From positions 682,001 to 746,000 of the forward strand of contig NW_020194559.1 of NCBI RefSeq assembly GCF_002865645.1: 64,000 nt of DNA. The letters are read 5' to 3'. Source of the stretch: Hyaloscypha bicolor E (lineage: Eukaryota; Ascomycota; Leotiomycetes; Helotiales; Hyaloscyphaceae). The notes beneath the pieces were generated by a model. The model was not told the DNA's origin. It worked only from the letters and a program-made list of their open reading frames with translations, and searched no databases. Below are positions 1 through 14,300 of this stretch, piece after piece. The stretch's first letter is position 1. Each line of letters opens with the position of its first letter. Made by a program: the position numbers and the translations under genes.

Positions 1-1350
1 TGGCTTATTTAATCCGGAATTCAGCCCTAAAAACCAAGTATATACTAAAGACTTCCCGAAGAAAAATACCTCTATTAGAGGCGTAATTCTTCTAAAAGAA
101 AGTATTTTCTTAGAAGCTTTACTAGTAAACTCCGCTATAGTAGCCCCTATAAAAGTACTATTAGAAGCTTCTACCGAGTATAATAGTTTATAACTTATAG
201 ATAAGATTCTATAGGATAATTATATATTACCTAATTTAGAGAAGCTATATATAATAGCCCAAGCCAAAAGTAATATCTAGATATTATAAGACAGCCTTCT
301 TTTATATTATAAGAGACTTTATATTATAAAGAATGAAATAATCTCTAAATTACCTTTATAGATTACCCTAATTCGTAAAGTATATAATAAATTCCTTTCT
401 GGATATCCTAGATATATAAAGCTCTATTAGCTACTAAAGAAGTAATATTACTAGCTATTTATAGGTAAGGATATTAATTAATATTATAGTAATTACTATA
501 CTTATAGGAGATTATATATATCTAGAAATAAGAAGCCTGGTTTGCTTTATTTCCTTCTAGTTCCTAATTACCTCTAGTAATATATTACTATAGATTTCAA
601 GAGCTATCTAGAAAGCAAATTGGGCTATAATATAATTACTATATTTGTGAATTATTTGTCCAAATACCTAATTATAATTCCCGTATAAGATATAATTATA
701 GCCAAGTAGCTAGTATTTCTATTTTTACTTTATATAATATACTAAGTAGGTATTCTAGAAATAATTATATTAGATTAGGAACCCTAATTTATATCCGATT
801 TTTGAAGCGAATTCTATATAAGAATTAGTATAAAGCTCAAGCTCTTAATAGCTAATTATTTCTAAACGAATAAATAAATAGAAGCTAAATAGGAATAAAG
901 CTAAAGTATTAGTAAATTAATTATATAAATTATAATAACTTACCTAAGATAATATAAAGTAAATACAAGAATAATATATAGTATAAGCTAATAAATACTA
1001 CTATCTAATTAATTTCAAAGTCGAAAACAAGATATGAGTTACTATAAAATACTAGAAATCCGATTATCCGAGCTAGAAGCTAGAGAACTAGATAGAAAAC
1101 CCGTTTGAGATTCTAGAATAGTATAGCTATTTATTTCTCCTGAAATTACCGGAAATTATAAAGATATATCTAGTTTTTTATATAGAGAAGCTATAAAAAG
1201 ACTCCCAGAATTCTCTGCTAGGTTAAGTAAATCCGGAACTGCCTCTATTAATACTAGAGAATAGTAAATAAGAGTACGGTATTAAGCGGGTTATTATAGT
1301 TAAGCTAGTAAGAAATAAGCTAAAGTATAGAATTTATTAGGTTAGTTAGA
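1..1350 (+). mobile_element. Degraded Ty3/Gypsy retrotransposon, integrase part
   Basis: Reading the + strand between about 250 and 1000, with TAA/TAG taken as former CAA/CAG, gives the typical order of a fungal Gypsy integrase: a HHCC-like zinc-binding segment near 390-520, then the start of the DDE core with an IDFKS motif near 590-615, a former VDRLSK-type segment near 640-670 (now VNYLSK), and a ...FISDF-S-FY...IKLKL-T-Y segment near 785-860 that corresponds to the second catalytic Asp region. The frame is riddled with stops and the element is cut by the window edge. This copy is of a different Gypsy lineage from the two large elements further on. It is surely non-functional. I could not place an LTR with confidence. 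Confidence 0.75.
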
Positions 1351-2050
1351 ATAAGGATCTAGTATAGTATCTAGCTTTAGTACTAAGTAATAGCCCCCTG
1401 GTTTTATAAAGTTTCTATAATAATAATATTAATATACTAGAATCTCTATAAAACCTATAATATTAGCTAGACTATATAAAAAATAATACTTATCCAGAAT
1501 TATACGGAAATAATAATAAACTCTCCTAAATTATATAGTAAAAGCACTAGCCTTTTATATATAATATCTATATATGAGATACTAGTTTACTTTAGGAAGG
1601 AAAATAATACAAAATTAGATAAATTAACGGCTTTTATAAAGCTCGGGAACAAGCTTATTCTAAAAAAAGAAGTAATATTATAATTTAGCTTTTAACCTCA
1701 TTAGCTAATATAGTTAGCTAATATAATTACCTATATCCCGTTACTTATATCCCGTTGCCTCCTAGATATATATAATGCGGCCGCCTTACTAGGGAAGTAG
1801 GCTTGGAATATACTAGAGATATTTAGAAGGCTAAGCCCCTTTAGGACTAGTATATTATAGGATATATATATTTCTTTATAGCCTCTTATATTTTAGTTTT
1901 CCCTTTCTTAGCTTTAAATCGTCTTTATAAGAGACCTTTTATCTTGCTTTCCAAGTCCTAAATGCCGTATCCGTAATAAGGCTCCCCTAATTAGCTATAC
2001 TATAGCTAAGGAAAGGAAAACTATATCTAGTATATTAAAGAATTATTTAA
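1351..2050. other. RIP-degraded AT-rich DNA, no gene recognised
   Basis: AT-rich, TpA-rich sequence continuing from the Gypsy fragment. It may include the rest of that element's 3' end or its LTR, with a somewhat GC-richer patch near 1770-1850 containing a NotI-like GCGGCCGC word. No coherent reading frame was found. Confidence 0.5.
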
Positions 2051-2059
2051 GTTATTTGA

Positions 2060-2610
2060 GTTATTTATAAATAATTCATGAATAACTTAAATAAAATAAG
2101 AGTAACGGATATCTTAAATAATTTGAGTAAAATAGAATAATTATTTATAAATAATATGAATAACTACGTAAAAGTCACGTGAAAATCAATTAATTATAGT
2201 AAATTAATATATATTTAAATTCAAAAAAAGAAACTAAGGTATTTATTAAGTAGCCTTATATAAGCTAAGCTAATACTTATATAAGGCTACTTAAATACAG
2301 ATTTTCTATAATATATAAACTAATTATTACTAAGGTTCGATTTGCTTACCAAGCGCTACTACTACCTGATTAGGTAGCGAGGTGGCGCTAGGTGGCACTA
2401 GGTAGTGTTAGGTGCGGGCCCCCGGAAGCCCTACCCGATTAGGCTAGCTCAATCACGTGTATAGATCACGTGCGTCATTCAAATTATTTATGATTATTTA
2501 TGAATAACTTGAATAATATATGAATAAAATAAGAGTAACGGGTTTTTAGCTTGAATAAAATAAGAGTAATGGCCGTTATTCTATTCTACTCTATTCATTT
2601 GATATACTGA
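2060..2610. repeat. Short-repeat cluster with ACTTGAATAA-type motifs
   Basis: The segment at about 2060-2115 (ATTCATGAATAACTTAAATA... AAGAGTAACGG) recurs at about 2483-2541 and partly again at 2550-2580. The last copy faces a roughly inverted counterpart ending near 2600. Between them lie three tandem decamers (2381-2390, 2391-2400 and 2401-2410, consensus GGTGGCRCTA) and two CACGTG words (2455 and 2467). The arrangement could be the edges of a small non-autonomous transposon, but clean termini and a target duplication were not found. Confidence 0.45.
2246..2294. repeat. Perfect 19-bp inverted repeat (hairpin)
   Basis: TTAAGTAGCCTTATATAAG at 2246-2264 is exactly complementary to 2276-2294, with an 11-base loop. 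A perfect stem in DNA otherwise scarred by point mutation is unusual. It may be the core of a small element or a recent palindrome. Confidence 0.8.
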
Positions 2611-2619
2611 CCGTACCCA

Positions 2620-4120
2620 GGCGAGATACGGGGTAGCTTCGACCAGAATCTGTAATTGCCTCCTATAGTATTAATACTACCGAGTAGCTGTAATACCGAT
2701 CCCCCTTACAGATGCCCCTTGCATTGGCCGAGTTACGAGCTCAGTAGTATCCAGACCCGCTTGTAATATGCCTCGCTATTATACTATTACCGCCCCGTAC
2801 TATAGTACGCTCCGGAGGCTGAGAAGCCCTGGATACGGCCTGCCCTCGTTATAGTATAATGGCCAGTTACTGAAATGCCTTACGGTAATATGGCCTGGCT
2901 TCTGCCTAGCTGAGCCCCAGGTACCGCAGGTGGATAACGTATTAGGGGCTTCCTGGTAAATCTCCCTGCTATTGCAGTACCTATTGCATTCGTCTTGGTT
3001 ACGTGGCCCTGGAATAATTCGAGGCGGCAGGATCATATAAGGCTCTGCCAGGAGTATTACTTGGAGGATTCGCTAATTGGACCATACCAGCTACAGAATT
3101 AGTAGCTAAAACGCTAGATAACGGGAAGGACCTGGATTATACTAGTTTGCCTGAAGCCTTTGGACAGGCGGAGAGGGCAATATCCGAAGTCATATATTGC
3201 CTCCTCGTATAATGATTATTGCTCCTTTCTACTCAGCTATTTACGGCCTTACCGATAATCGAGAGATAATACTAAGATCGGCTAATTATAATATATAATA
3301 AAGCGGGGATAATAGTTGCGGATAGGCGTATTCTGGTATAAGAGTATAGGATTGGCAGTATTAGGGCCTTATAGCTGTAGCAGATCTCTCTATACGAGAG
3401 GGGCCGCATTAATACCGAGGTATTTTTGACCGGAAAGGTAGTTAGAAGAAATAAAGCCTAGTATGGCAGGTATAGACAGCAGGCCATAGAGCGTATTCCG
3501 GTTCTGCGAGGGTAGTACGAGAAGCCTATATAAACCCTTTAATTTCCCCGTCTCTGCTATCTTTCTATAGTTCAATTATATAGCCAGTAGCTAGCTGAAA
3601 ACTTCTCGACTACTTCTAATTAATTCCATATATTCGAGATAGCCACTCTTGCCTTTAAACCGTATATCTATAAGCTAACTCTTCCGTATTCCAAGAGTAT
3701 AGTATCCGGCTATAGACCTGCCCTAAAGGAAGTCAATATTCTTAATAAGCTCTAGTAGATTAAGTCGAGTAATATATTACTTAGTATACTATAACTAGTA
3801 GTAGTAGTAATAGTAATAGCTAATAGTAATAGGGGCTATAGGCCCGGAATTCGAGGTATATTCCAAGGTAGAGATATATTTAACTTATAGTAATAGTAAC
3901 TAATATCTGGGAATCTGAGTAGAGACCGGTACTATTTATAGATATAGTAATAAAACAAATAATAAAGAAAATAATAATAATAACTGTAACCTTCCTATTA
4001 TTAAAGAACTACTGCTTACTAAGCTATAAGAGCAGGGCTTTATAGCGGCTAATTCTAATCCAGGCTATAGAGAGTAAGGAGTTAAAGAGGCAGCTATAAA
4101 AAAGAGAAGCGGTACTATTA
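2620..4120. other. Mixed-composition stretch without a recognised gene
   Basis: From 2620 to about 3560 the base composition is closer to normal than in the flanks. On the minus strand one frame is open for about 78 codons (3036 down to 2800) and another for about 60 (3575 down to 3390). Neither resembles a family I know, and both lie in DNA that has partial RIP signatures, so I do not call genes. From 3560 to 4120 the sequence becomes AT-rich again and leads into the degraded gene that follows. Confidence 0.4.
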
Positions 4121-4126
4121 ATAATA

Positions 4127-6178
4127 ATGGTTTAGTATTAGGTAATAATTCTAGTAATAGCCTAGGTAAGTATATCTACTATTTCCTCTATTATAGAAAT
4201 AAATAACTAGTTTTACTAATATAATATAGAAGATCTAATTATCTTATAGGGAGATAGTAATTCAAGTATCTCTAAAGCCGAAATTAATAGTAATATTCTT
4301 TATACCAAAAGTATAATAGTACTAGGTACGGGCCTTTTTAATAGCCCAGAAACGGCTATTAACTCGATAACTCCGGCTTCTTCTAGTTCTAATAAGTAAT
4401 ATAATATTAATAACTATTTCGAAACGGCTCTGTATTTATTACTTATAGAATATAGAACTTTAATATTAAACTCTATATATCCTTATATCCCTTTTTTATA
4501 TCTCTCGAGCAAGCTATTATATAATAGTATTAGTATAGAAGAATTATACTATACTAGATCCAAGGCTATAATTCTCTTTTTAAGCCTATCTCTATACTAT
4601 TATAAAGTATTACTAGAGACCCAGCTCTATTAAGAGGGTTATCTTTATACTAGTCAAGATATAGCAAATAAATACAGGCTAGTTAGTCCTATATATAATA
4701 CCGACCCTATTAATAAGAGAGAGAGGCAGTAATAGTAGTAGGAGGTAAAATAGAAAAAGAACGAAAATAATAATAAGGATATATCTTCTAAGAGTAAATA
4801 TCCTTTAAGCCTCTAAGGTACCTTTATTAGGAAGTATAGACCTCTTTATAAAAATAGTACTATTCTGGATATAGAAGCAATCGAGCCTCTATAGGCAGAT
4901 ATTAATTTATTTAATTAGGAAACAGATTCTATAGCTCTAATATAATTAAAGATATAGTTAAGAGTATTTACGGATCGGGATATAAAGGCAGTTATAGATA
5001 ACTAGCCAGAGGAATTATAATAAGAGGTAAAGGGTATAGTAGTAAAGCTAATAGCCAAAAGAATTAGTAATATTTATTTATTTAGTAAGGTAGACTATAG
5101 CTTAAGACTAGCTAAGTAATAATAGCTACTTCCTAATTATAAACTATTACTAGTAATAAGTTATAATAAGATAGAATATAATAGTTATAGTAATAATAGA
5201 TTTAATAATACTAAATTAGATAAGGATAATAAGGAACTATATTCTATAAAGCAGAAATAGTTATTCTTATTTTAAGATAGCTTAATAAATAAGAAGCCCA
5301 AGTACTATCTATAATAGAGGCCTACTAGCTAATAAAGATAATACTTCAAGCCTTATAGGTACTTTCTCAAGTTATATTCCCTATCTAATTAGGCTTCGAG
5401 AATTATTATAGTTCCTAGTCCCCAGGCTTGACTTTCTATACCTAATACTATAGATATAAATATACTACCCGACTATAGTAACCTTGACTAATTATCCAGA
5501 GCCGTTCTACTAATACTAGCTAAGGATATATTCTATTCGTATTCTATAAATTACTACTCTTTTATAGTAGTAATCTATACCAAGTAAAGAGTCTCTTTTA
5601 GCTAGCTTAGCTAACTTATTATAAGTATTAGCTATATAGAAAAGGTTAATAACTTTACTATTAAGCTAATAGAGTAATATTTGTTCCTTATTACTAGCTT
5701 TAGCTAGTATATCCCATTCCGGCTCTTGTCTAATAGTAAGGCTATATTAACTATTATAGAAGCAGGCTATACTTATAAGGATATAATATATTTCCGACCC
5801 TAATATAATAAAGCTATATATACCTAACCTCTTATATTATAGGGAAGTAAGCTATCTAGTAGTAATAATAATAGTAATTTAAGTAATAGTAATCCTAATA
5901 TTAGTAGTAATAATAATGGGTATTCGAGTAAGGCCAAGAAGTAGAGCGGTTTAAGTATAAGAGTAAATATCTTATAGGACCCTATAGACGAATAGTACTT
6001 AGTAATATGGAAGAAGGAGGGCAAGCCTTGGGACTAGATCTTTAAAAAGTTTCTAGGCAGGACTTATTCCGTAATATATATATATTAAAGTATAATTTAT
6101 CCCAGAAGCGAGTAAGCTTCCTCCTATAAGTAAATAGAAAGTAATTCAAGCTCTATATACCTATTTGCCTCTGAGTAT
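4127..6178 (+). pseudogene. RIP-degraded gene with Myb/SANT-like C-terminus (5' part)
   Basis: A single + frame can be followed from an ATG at 4127 to 6178 (684 codons) without a frameshift. The interruptions are almost all TAG/TAA where CAG/CAA would be expected, which is the RIP signature. The protein has Asn/Ser-rich low-complexity stretches (for example near 5850-5925) and, near 5985-6070, a W-K-K-E-G-K-P-W-D-x-I-F-K-K-F-x-G-R-T segment. That spacing of Trp and GRT resembles the fungal Myb/SANT-like DNA-binding helix set. Gypsy copy A interrupts the frame directly after codon 684, and reading resumes at 19367. A DNA-binding role is inferred only from that C-terminal segment; the remainder is unrecognised. 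The start codon is the first in-frame ATG before continuous similarity to coding sequence and is uncertain. The degradation implies that the gene was once multicopy. Confidence 0.6.
6175..6178 (+). repeat. Target-site duplication GTAT, left of Gypsy copy A
   Basis: GTAT immediately before the LTR start at 6179 is matched by GTAT at 19363-19366 immediately after the LTR end at 19362. A 4-bp duplication is usual for Gypsy integrases. Confidence 0.8.
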
Positions 6179-6481
6179 TATAGGAGGGAAACTATAATAA
6201 AACAAAAACCCATATAAAGTATACTAGAGTATAAAATGTAATTTAATAATAAAATAATAAATTAAAAATATAAATAGTAAAGTATAAATAGTATATAGTA
6301 TATAAAAGCTTAATTAATTAAATACTTATAAAGAATTCTTTTCTAAGTTTATAGAAAAACCAGCTTTCTTATATAATTTCTGCAAGTTATATATAAAAGG
6401 CTATAGCCTTTACTATATAACCTAAATCTTAAAACCGCCAAAATAATATGATTTTTAATAAGTATGGCCTGTTATACTATA
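6179..6481 (-). repeat. 3' LTR of copy A (303 bp)
   Basis: Same 303-bp sequence, with transitions, as at 19060-19362, 33539-33841, 46373-46675, 46702-47004 and 47938-48240. It is 3' relative to the minus-strand coding direction. Confidence 0.85.
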
Positions 6482-9235
6482 TCTAATCTCCTATTTATTT
6501 ATACTTGTTTCCTAAATACTAAAAATAATAGAAAAATCCTATTTAGAATTCGAAATAATAAAATATTTAGAATTCTCTTCTATTAGTTAATCTAATTTCT
6601 TCTCTATATATCTAAAATAAGACTTATTACTTTTAAATAGTCTTATTTTGTATTCCCAAACTTGCTTAAAAATAATCCGAACCCGTTTAGCTATATTTTT
6701 ATATTAAATCCAATATAGTTCTCTATATTAATTAGTATTTGCCTTTAATTATTACTTAATTTCTGCCTTTACTATAGAATATTAAGGAGGCTTATTATAG
6801 CGAATTATATTATAAATTATACTAATATACTTTAAATAAATAGCTTCTTCGAATTTCGTATTATCTATAGTATTCTTAAATTAACTTTTAATAAAAGAGA
6901 AAAGCTCTAGATAAGAGGCTTTAATAACTTTATAAGAGACTTTATTTTTATATATTCTATTCTTAATAATAACTAGATTTATAGGAATTATAATAAAAGG
7001 CCTATTAAGTAGTAAATTATTATTAAGCTATTCTTTGACTTATATATTATTCGAGAATTAATACTTTCTTATAATTCCAGACTTATAGATTATCTAGCTA
7101 AAGGTATTTATTTATCTAATTAAATAGACTATATTCGGAGTCTTTTTCCTATTATCTTTAATAAATACTTGCCTATTTCCTTAGCTATTTCTAGTTTAAA
7201 TTTATTAGAAATAGAGAAGTAATTAATATTTTTAAAGAACTTCTTACTAAAGATAATAGTCTTCTTATAATCCGTAAGGAAAATATAGCTAATATTCCGA
7301 TATTCTTTACTAAGGTAGAATTTGCTATTTAAAGCTTTAGTAATAGCCAGATCTTTAGTATTACCTTTATATTAATTATAATTAATATTTTTAGGAATAA
7401 AGTATTAGACTAGCTAAGAGTAAATAACTAGATAGATAGGATACTTATTTAATATCTTATAAAATCCGAGCCATATTAATAAATCTGCTATTAAAAGTAA
7501 AGAGGCTAAGGTAAAGTAACTATTACTAAGATCTTTATATATTAATATATTATCTTTTTAGAGATAGAATTATAGTATCTCTATTTTTTCTATTAAGAGC
7601 TCTCGAATATTAAACTTTTTAATCTATTTCAGGTAATTCTTCTTATAAATATAGCTATTAGTATTTAGATTAGTAGTACTAAACTCAGGAATAGGGATTA
7701 TAGTATTGAATTAAAGCTATAGATTAGGGCGGAATTAATTAGAAATATAGTATTTATATCTATATTTCTTAATTTTCTAGTTCTTAAAAAAGAAATCTCG
7801 TATTTCCTTATTTACCCAAATAATAGAAATATGCTTCTTGCCTTTAGTAACTTTATAGATCTTAGTAACTAGCTTTAGAGTATCCTTAATTTCTTATATA
7901 TTAATAGAAAAAGTATTAGTAAGTTACTAAATATATATTATATAAAGAGCTTCGAAAAATTTATTATTAATCCTATAATATTCTCGTTTATAGATAGGTT
8001 CTATAATACTACTATATATTTCTTTAAAGATATACTTATCTTACTAAATAAGTATTAATTTCTATTTAGCTAGTATTTTATAAATATACTAGATATTTTT
8101 ATTAAGTTCTCCGGATTTAATATTCTTAGTCTTCTACTTCTTAGTTCTAGGTATAGTTATAAAAATCTTCTTAGATAGTATCTTTCCCTTTAGAATAAAA
8201 AATTCCTTTTTGCTTTCCTCTAGTTTACTAATCTTATATTTAGTCTAGTATTTAGATCTCTACTATTTATTAGGAGTTTTAGGCTCAGCTTATTTTTTAT
8301 TCTTACCAGGTTCTTCTTATCTAGTTATACTAGTTCTACTAGCTTTACTAGTAGTTTTCTTACTAGATTCTACCGAATTAGCTCTATTTTTCTTAGTTAG
8401 ATCCGGTTAAGTTAAAGCTAAAATTATAATAAGAGTCTATTATTTAGGCTTATTTTGGAAAGTAGGAAAAGGCTTATTACTATAAACTTCTTTAATTAGG
8501 ATTTCGGAAGTATTAAAGATATATTATCTAGCCTTAAGATTATTAGCTAATAGTAGCTTAAACTCTAATTCTCTATATTTTGAAATAGTTTTAATATATT
8601 TAAGTATTTTAGTAATATCTAATTTAGTAAATATACTAGTATTCTAATATTTCTTATCCTTAATATACTTTAAAGTAGCTTTATTAATTAACTAAATAGC
8701 TTTATATACTAAAGCTTTTATCTTAAAAAAAGAATATAATTTTTTATAAATATTTTTACTAAAATTATTATAGATATTATTAATATATTAGCTAAAAGCT
8801 TTATTATATAATATAATTCTATTCTAATTCTTAGTATTAAGACTATTTACTATAGTTTTAATCTTATTAAGCTTCTCTTATTTACTTTTGGAAATGCCTT
8901 TAATAATACTCTCGAATTCCCTATTATTAGCTTAATAGTTCTTTAGCTTCTCTTTAGTTAATTCTAGTCTAGTTCCGTTTCTAATAAAGATTTTCTATTT
9001 TAAGAGCTTATTATATATATTACTTAGCTTATCTAGGATATTTATATTGAATTCGGCAATTATAGCTATCTTTTCTAGTATTAGTAAGCCTTTTATAATT
9101 ACTCAAGCTTTTTTAATACTTTAAACTTTAATACTATTAATCTATAAGCTTTCGATAATACTATAGCTTATAAGGACTAGCTATTATACTTTACTAACTT
9201 AAGGAATTTATTCTTTAGCTATTTTATTATTTTTA
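6482..9235 (-). pseudogene. Extra frame downstream of integrase, copy A
   Basis: Counterpart of the + strand frame at 43640-46370 in copy B. It lies between the integrase-distal spacer and the 3' LTR. Its end nearest the LTR is also present in the truncated copy C (47005-47937), so three degraded versions can be compared. I do not recognise the family; see the copy B entry. Confidence 0.55.
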
Positions 9236-11349
9236 ATAGATTATAAAAATATTATTAGTATAATAGTTATAAGTTATAAAATTAAAGATTTTCGAAATTA
9301 TAAGAATTTCTTTTAAATATATTTTAAAATAAAGAATAAATTAGAATAGTTTTAGATTATATAAATATATTATATATATTCGAGTTTTTTTTTCTTTCTA
9401 ATAAGAAAATAAAGCTAAAATAGTAGTATATATAATAGGGAAAATAGGTATAATAATTAGGTATATTTAAGGTAATATAATTATAAATTAGAAATAATTA
9501 TAGAAAGTAAAATATAGAGTTAGACTTCTATTATAGAAAAAAATATAAATATAATTAAGGAAATAATTAAGGTAAATTAAACTAAATAGTAATAATAGAG
9601 AAATAAGAAGATAATATAATAGAAATATAAATATAGTAATAGTATCTGAAGTATTTAAATATAGAAGAAAATAATAAAAATTTTATAATATAGATATATT
9701 CTAATTTCCTATTTATTTAGAAACGTTTCTATTAACTCAAAAAATAGTATAAAAGAAGAGAAATAATATAGGAAATATATGAAAAGTAAAATATATAAGT
9801 ATACTAAAGATATTAGGAAAAATATAAAATAAATATTAATAAAAAAGAAATTAGAATAATAGAATTAAGAAATAATTTAGAATAAGGTATTACTTCTTTT
9901 AAAACTAATTTATATCTCTTTTAAAAACTAATTATATTTATTTAGTACTTATTAAAGTCGATTTTAAATAGTATAAAACTATTTAGTTATTTGGGACTTT
10001 AAAGTAATATTTATATTAATAAAAGTAATACTAAAGGTATTAGAGTATATAGAAAAGAGGATTATAAGATAGTATAAATAGAATTTATAGTATTATTATT
10101 AAGTTTGGAATAGTTAATATTAAAGTTAATATAGAATATAAAAAGATTAGGTATTTCGAATTAGTATTAAAGATATAGAAATTATTTAGATAATATTTAA
10201 TAATAAGAAATAGATTAATAGTAAGAATTAGTAAATTATACTAGCTTTTAAAAAAGTAATTAATTTCCGGTAATAAAATAGTATCTTAATTAGGAAATAG
10301 GTTCTATATAAGAGAAGTTCTTTTTATATAAAAGTAGAAATATATAATATATTAATTAAGCCTTAATATAAGTTTTAAGAGTAGCTATAGTTATATTAAA
10401 AAGGAAATAGGTTTTCTAGTATAAGATAGGCTTTAAATAAGCAGATCTAGTTTATCTAATATTTAATAGATTCCCAGAATTATATATTATTAAATACCTT
10501 TAGAAATAACTATTAGGTTTAATAAGGTTTCTCTTTTCTCTTATAGGGCTTCTAGTTTAGTTATTCCGTTTATATATAACTTCTAATTAGGAAGTTTATT
10601 TGGGTATTATAAGGAAACTTATAATAGTAGTTTAAGTTAAAATCGAGATCTATAAATATTATAGTTAAGCTTTAGACTAGTATAAGCTATAAGAATAGCT
10701 AATTAAAAAGGCAAGTAAAGCTTTTAAAAAGTTTCTAGTTTAATAAAATATATATAAAAAACTTTTTTTTTCTTTTTTCCCTAATTTCAAATATAGTTAC
10801 TATTTATTATTATAGTTCGGAGTTAAGAGTTTATAAGATAATCTCTCGATTTCTTATTTATTTTTATATTAAAAGAGATTTTTTATATTTGATTCCTAAG
10901 ATCTAGTAATAAAATTTCATATATTAAGAATATTATCTAGTAATAATAATTAGATAATAATAAGAAATAAGTAATAATAAAGCTTATCTGATTTCCAGAA
11001 TAATAGTTTAATAATAATATTCTCTAAAGATTATAAATATTAGTTAAAAGAAAAAAACAAAAAATATATAAAGAATTAAATATAATAAGCTTTATTTTAG
11101 ATTAAAAAAAGCTCTTATTATTAAATGCTTTTTTCTAATCTTCTATAAAAGAGATATATTTTACTCTTTCTAATTCTAGTAATTCTAGAATATATATAAT
11201 AATACTAGTAGCTTTTTAATCTTCTAAGTATTATTTTATTTATAGTATTTTATAACTATTTTTTTTCTAGTTCTATATTTATTTTAAAATATTTATTTAT
11301 AGGTATATACTTATTATTAACTTTATTTTTAGGGAAATACTAGAATCTA

Positions 11350-14300
11350 TTTCTTTTAATAAACTATTTAAGTTAATTCCCGGTATATATTTTTTGAAGT
11401 ATAGTACTATTAAGTTCTTCTAGTATATAGTATTCTTTTAGTTAATTTATATATCTTACTTTATATAGACCAAGCTAGTAATATAATAGCTTTATATTTC
11501 TTAACTTATCTTGATTTATTAATTTAATATTATATATAAAAACCAGATTCTTTTCGGAAATAGGCTTTAAATAAATCTAGTAAATAGTATTAAATTACTT
11601 TTTTCTCTCTTGATATCTTTTATTTTTTTTTATTCTGGCTTTTTTAATATCTTTATTTCTTATTTATATTTGCTTTATATATATTCCTAGAAATATTTCT
11701 TTATTATAGATTTTATCTTATTCAAGTATTTTCTAGATTAGAAAGTATATTTCTATAAATAATATTATTTTCCTATTATAGATTATATAAAAGGAAATAA
11801 ATCTAGTTAGTCTATATATAGTAATTTGATTAGTAAATAAAATATATAATAGTAAATCTATCTAAGGCTTCTTTCTATCTATTATAAATATAATAAGTAT
11901 TTAAATAATTAGTTAATATCCTCTTTTAATTTTTTAATTTTTTTTGGAATTATAGGCTAAAATAATAATTCTATTAATTCCCAGCTTATTAAGTTCCTAA
12001 ATTACTACTTCTTTAAATTCTAATTTACTATTTACCTTAAGCTATTTAAATAAATCATATTTATAAATGATTTCTTCTCAAATAAATTTAATAACCTTCT
12101 TACTAGTTAGATTCTTTAAAAATCTAGCTTTAATCTATTCTAAGAAGTTGTTTCTAGTAATAACTAATAAGTTATATTCTTTATAGTCTAGTAGTTTAAC
12201 TATATTAATTCCAAGGTAATAGAAAAGAGATATAGCTTTTATTAGATATAGAGCTTCTTCTTATCTTCTTTTACTCTTATATTAATAGACCTTATAAGTA
12301 TTAATATACTTTCGTATATAGTTATAGTAACCTTTCTAATAATAATAGCTAGCTATTAAGTAAAAAATATTTTCTTTTCTGGTATATCTAATCTTATTAT
12401 ATAGCTCTTTAATAATAATATTTTTTTATTCTTAATTATTAATAATAAGTTAAGGTAAATATATTTTAGATATAATTTTTTATAGTAATTAATCTCTTAT
12501 ACTATAATTTAAAGCTTTCTTATTTAACTTTCGAAACTCGGCCCTAGATATTTCTTCTAGTTTAAAGAATATTATAAGATATTATATAATATTCTAGTAT
12601 TATTCGAAATAGCTATTATCTAAGGAATTTAGTAAAATAGTCGGGTTATTAAATAAAGTATAAGAGTTAGTATTATTATTTATTATTTTACTAGAGATTA
12701 TATATAAAAGGCCGTAGCCTTTACTATATAACTTCCGGATTTTATTATTTTTTAATATTACTAATTTGCTTCTAGATATAGTAAGACTTTAATTATTAAT
12801 CTCTAGTAACTAGATACTATTATTCAAATATCTAGTAAAGGTCTTAGAAATCGAATTTCTTAAAATAATATTATATAATTAAACCGGAACTATTTTCTTT
12901 AATCAAACTTTTCGTCTAATAAATATTATTTTAATAATATTGAGTTTTATTACTAATTATTTATTAATATTCTTATTATTTTTAGTATTACTTTTTTATT
13001 ATAAGCGTTTTAATAATCTATTAGTAGTAATATATTTAGTTTTTTTAATATACTTAATTTTAAAATTAAATAGTTAAATTTATATTAGCTAGTAAATAAC
13101 TAGAGCTCTAGGAAGATTTATAGCTGCTTTACTTAGCTATATAACGAGTATATTAGTATCTAGTTTAAGGATAAAGTAAACTCTATATAGCTAGAATTAT
13201 ACTTTTTATAGATATTTTACTAGCCTTTAGTATTCTTTTTTAGTAATATTATATCTCTATTTAGTATTATTTCAGATTTCAGACTTATATTATATAACTT
13301 TCTTTTTTCTTTTATTATTATATTAACTAAAAATTCCGTCCTATTTATCTAGGCTAGTATCTATTACTAATATAATTATTCCCTAATTTTCTAATAGATT
13401 ATAGTATAATTTATAGAATATTAGAGTAATAATAAGCTTTTCTTAAAGAATTTATATAGCTTACTTTTATTTATTATTCTAGTTCTATATTATACCCTTC
13501 TTTATTAAGTAGTAAATAGGTTTAGTAATAATTATAAAGCCTTTAATTCAAATATAGTAGTAAATAATAATTCTAATAAATGCCTTGCCTTTAGTTATAT
13601 TATTATAATATTTTTATCTTAAGATTTTAGTAATTTCTAAGCTTAAAGGGCTTCTTTTAAATACTTTATAGATAAAGCTAATAATAACTATACTATTATA
13701 ATAGAACTATAATTTTTCTCTAATACTAGCTCTAGCTTATTTAATTCTATCTAGGGTTATATCCAGGTTTTAAAGGTATTTGAATATAAAATACTGAATT
13801 TCAAATAAAATAAACTATTTATTATAGTCTATATAAAGTTTCTTAATTCTAATATTATTAATAAATAATATAATAATTTTAGGAAATAGATTTTCTAAAA
13901 TAGTTATAATAATCTATATAAACTATATAATAGAATTAGTAGCTTCCTGAGATAATATAGTTATTCTTAATAGCCCTAGAGGTATTATAAATATAGTTAA
14001 ATCTTTATTATAAGTATCTAGTATAAGTTAATTATATTCGGAAAAGAAATTAATTAGAGAAATATAAATATATCTAGTAAATTCCTCCGAGATCTTATTA
14101 GTAAATAAAAATAGGATAGTATCTTATAAGATTACTAAATTTATTTTTATAGTAGTATTAATTAGTTTATAAGTTCTAGTAACCTTTTTTATAACTAAGA
14201 ATTATAAATTTTTATAAAGTCTATTATATTTCTTAAGAATTCTATAATCTAGATATTCTAATAGTATTTTTATTATTACTAGTACTAGAGCTTTAGGATA

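Noticed and set aside
5824..6024. Leu-rich minus-strand open frame suggesting a membrane peptide
   Set aside because: It is the antisense of the Asn/Ser-rich low-complexity part of the Myb/SANT-like fossil on the + strand.
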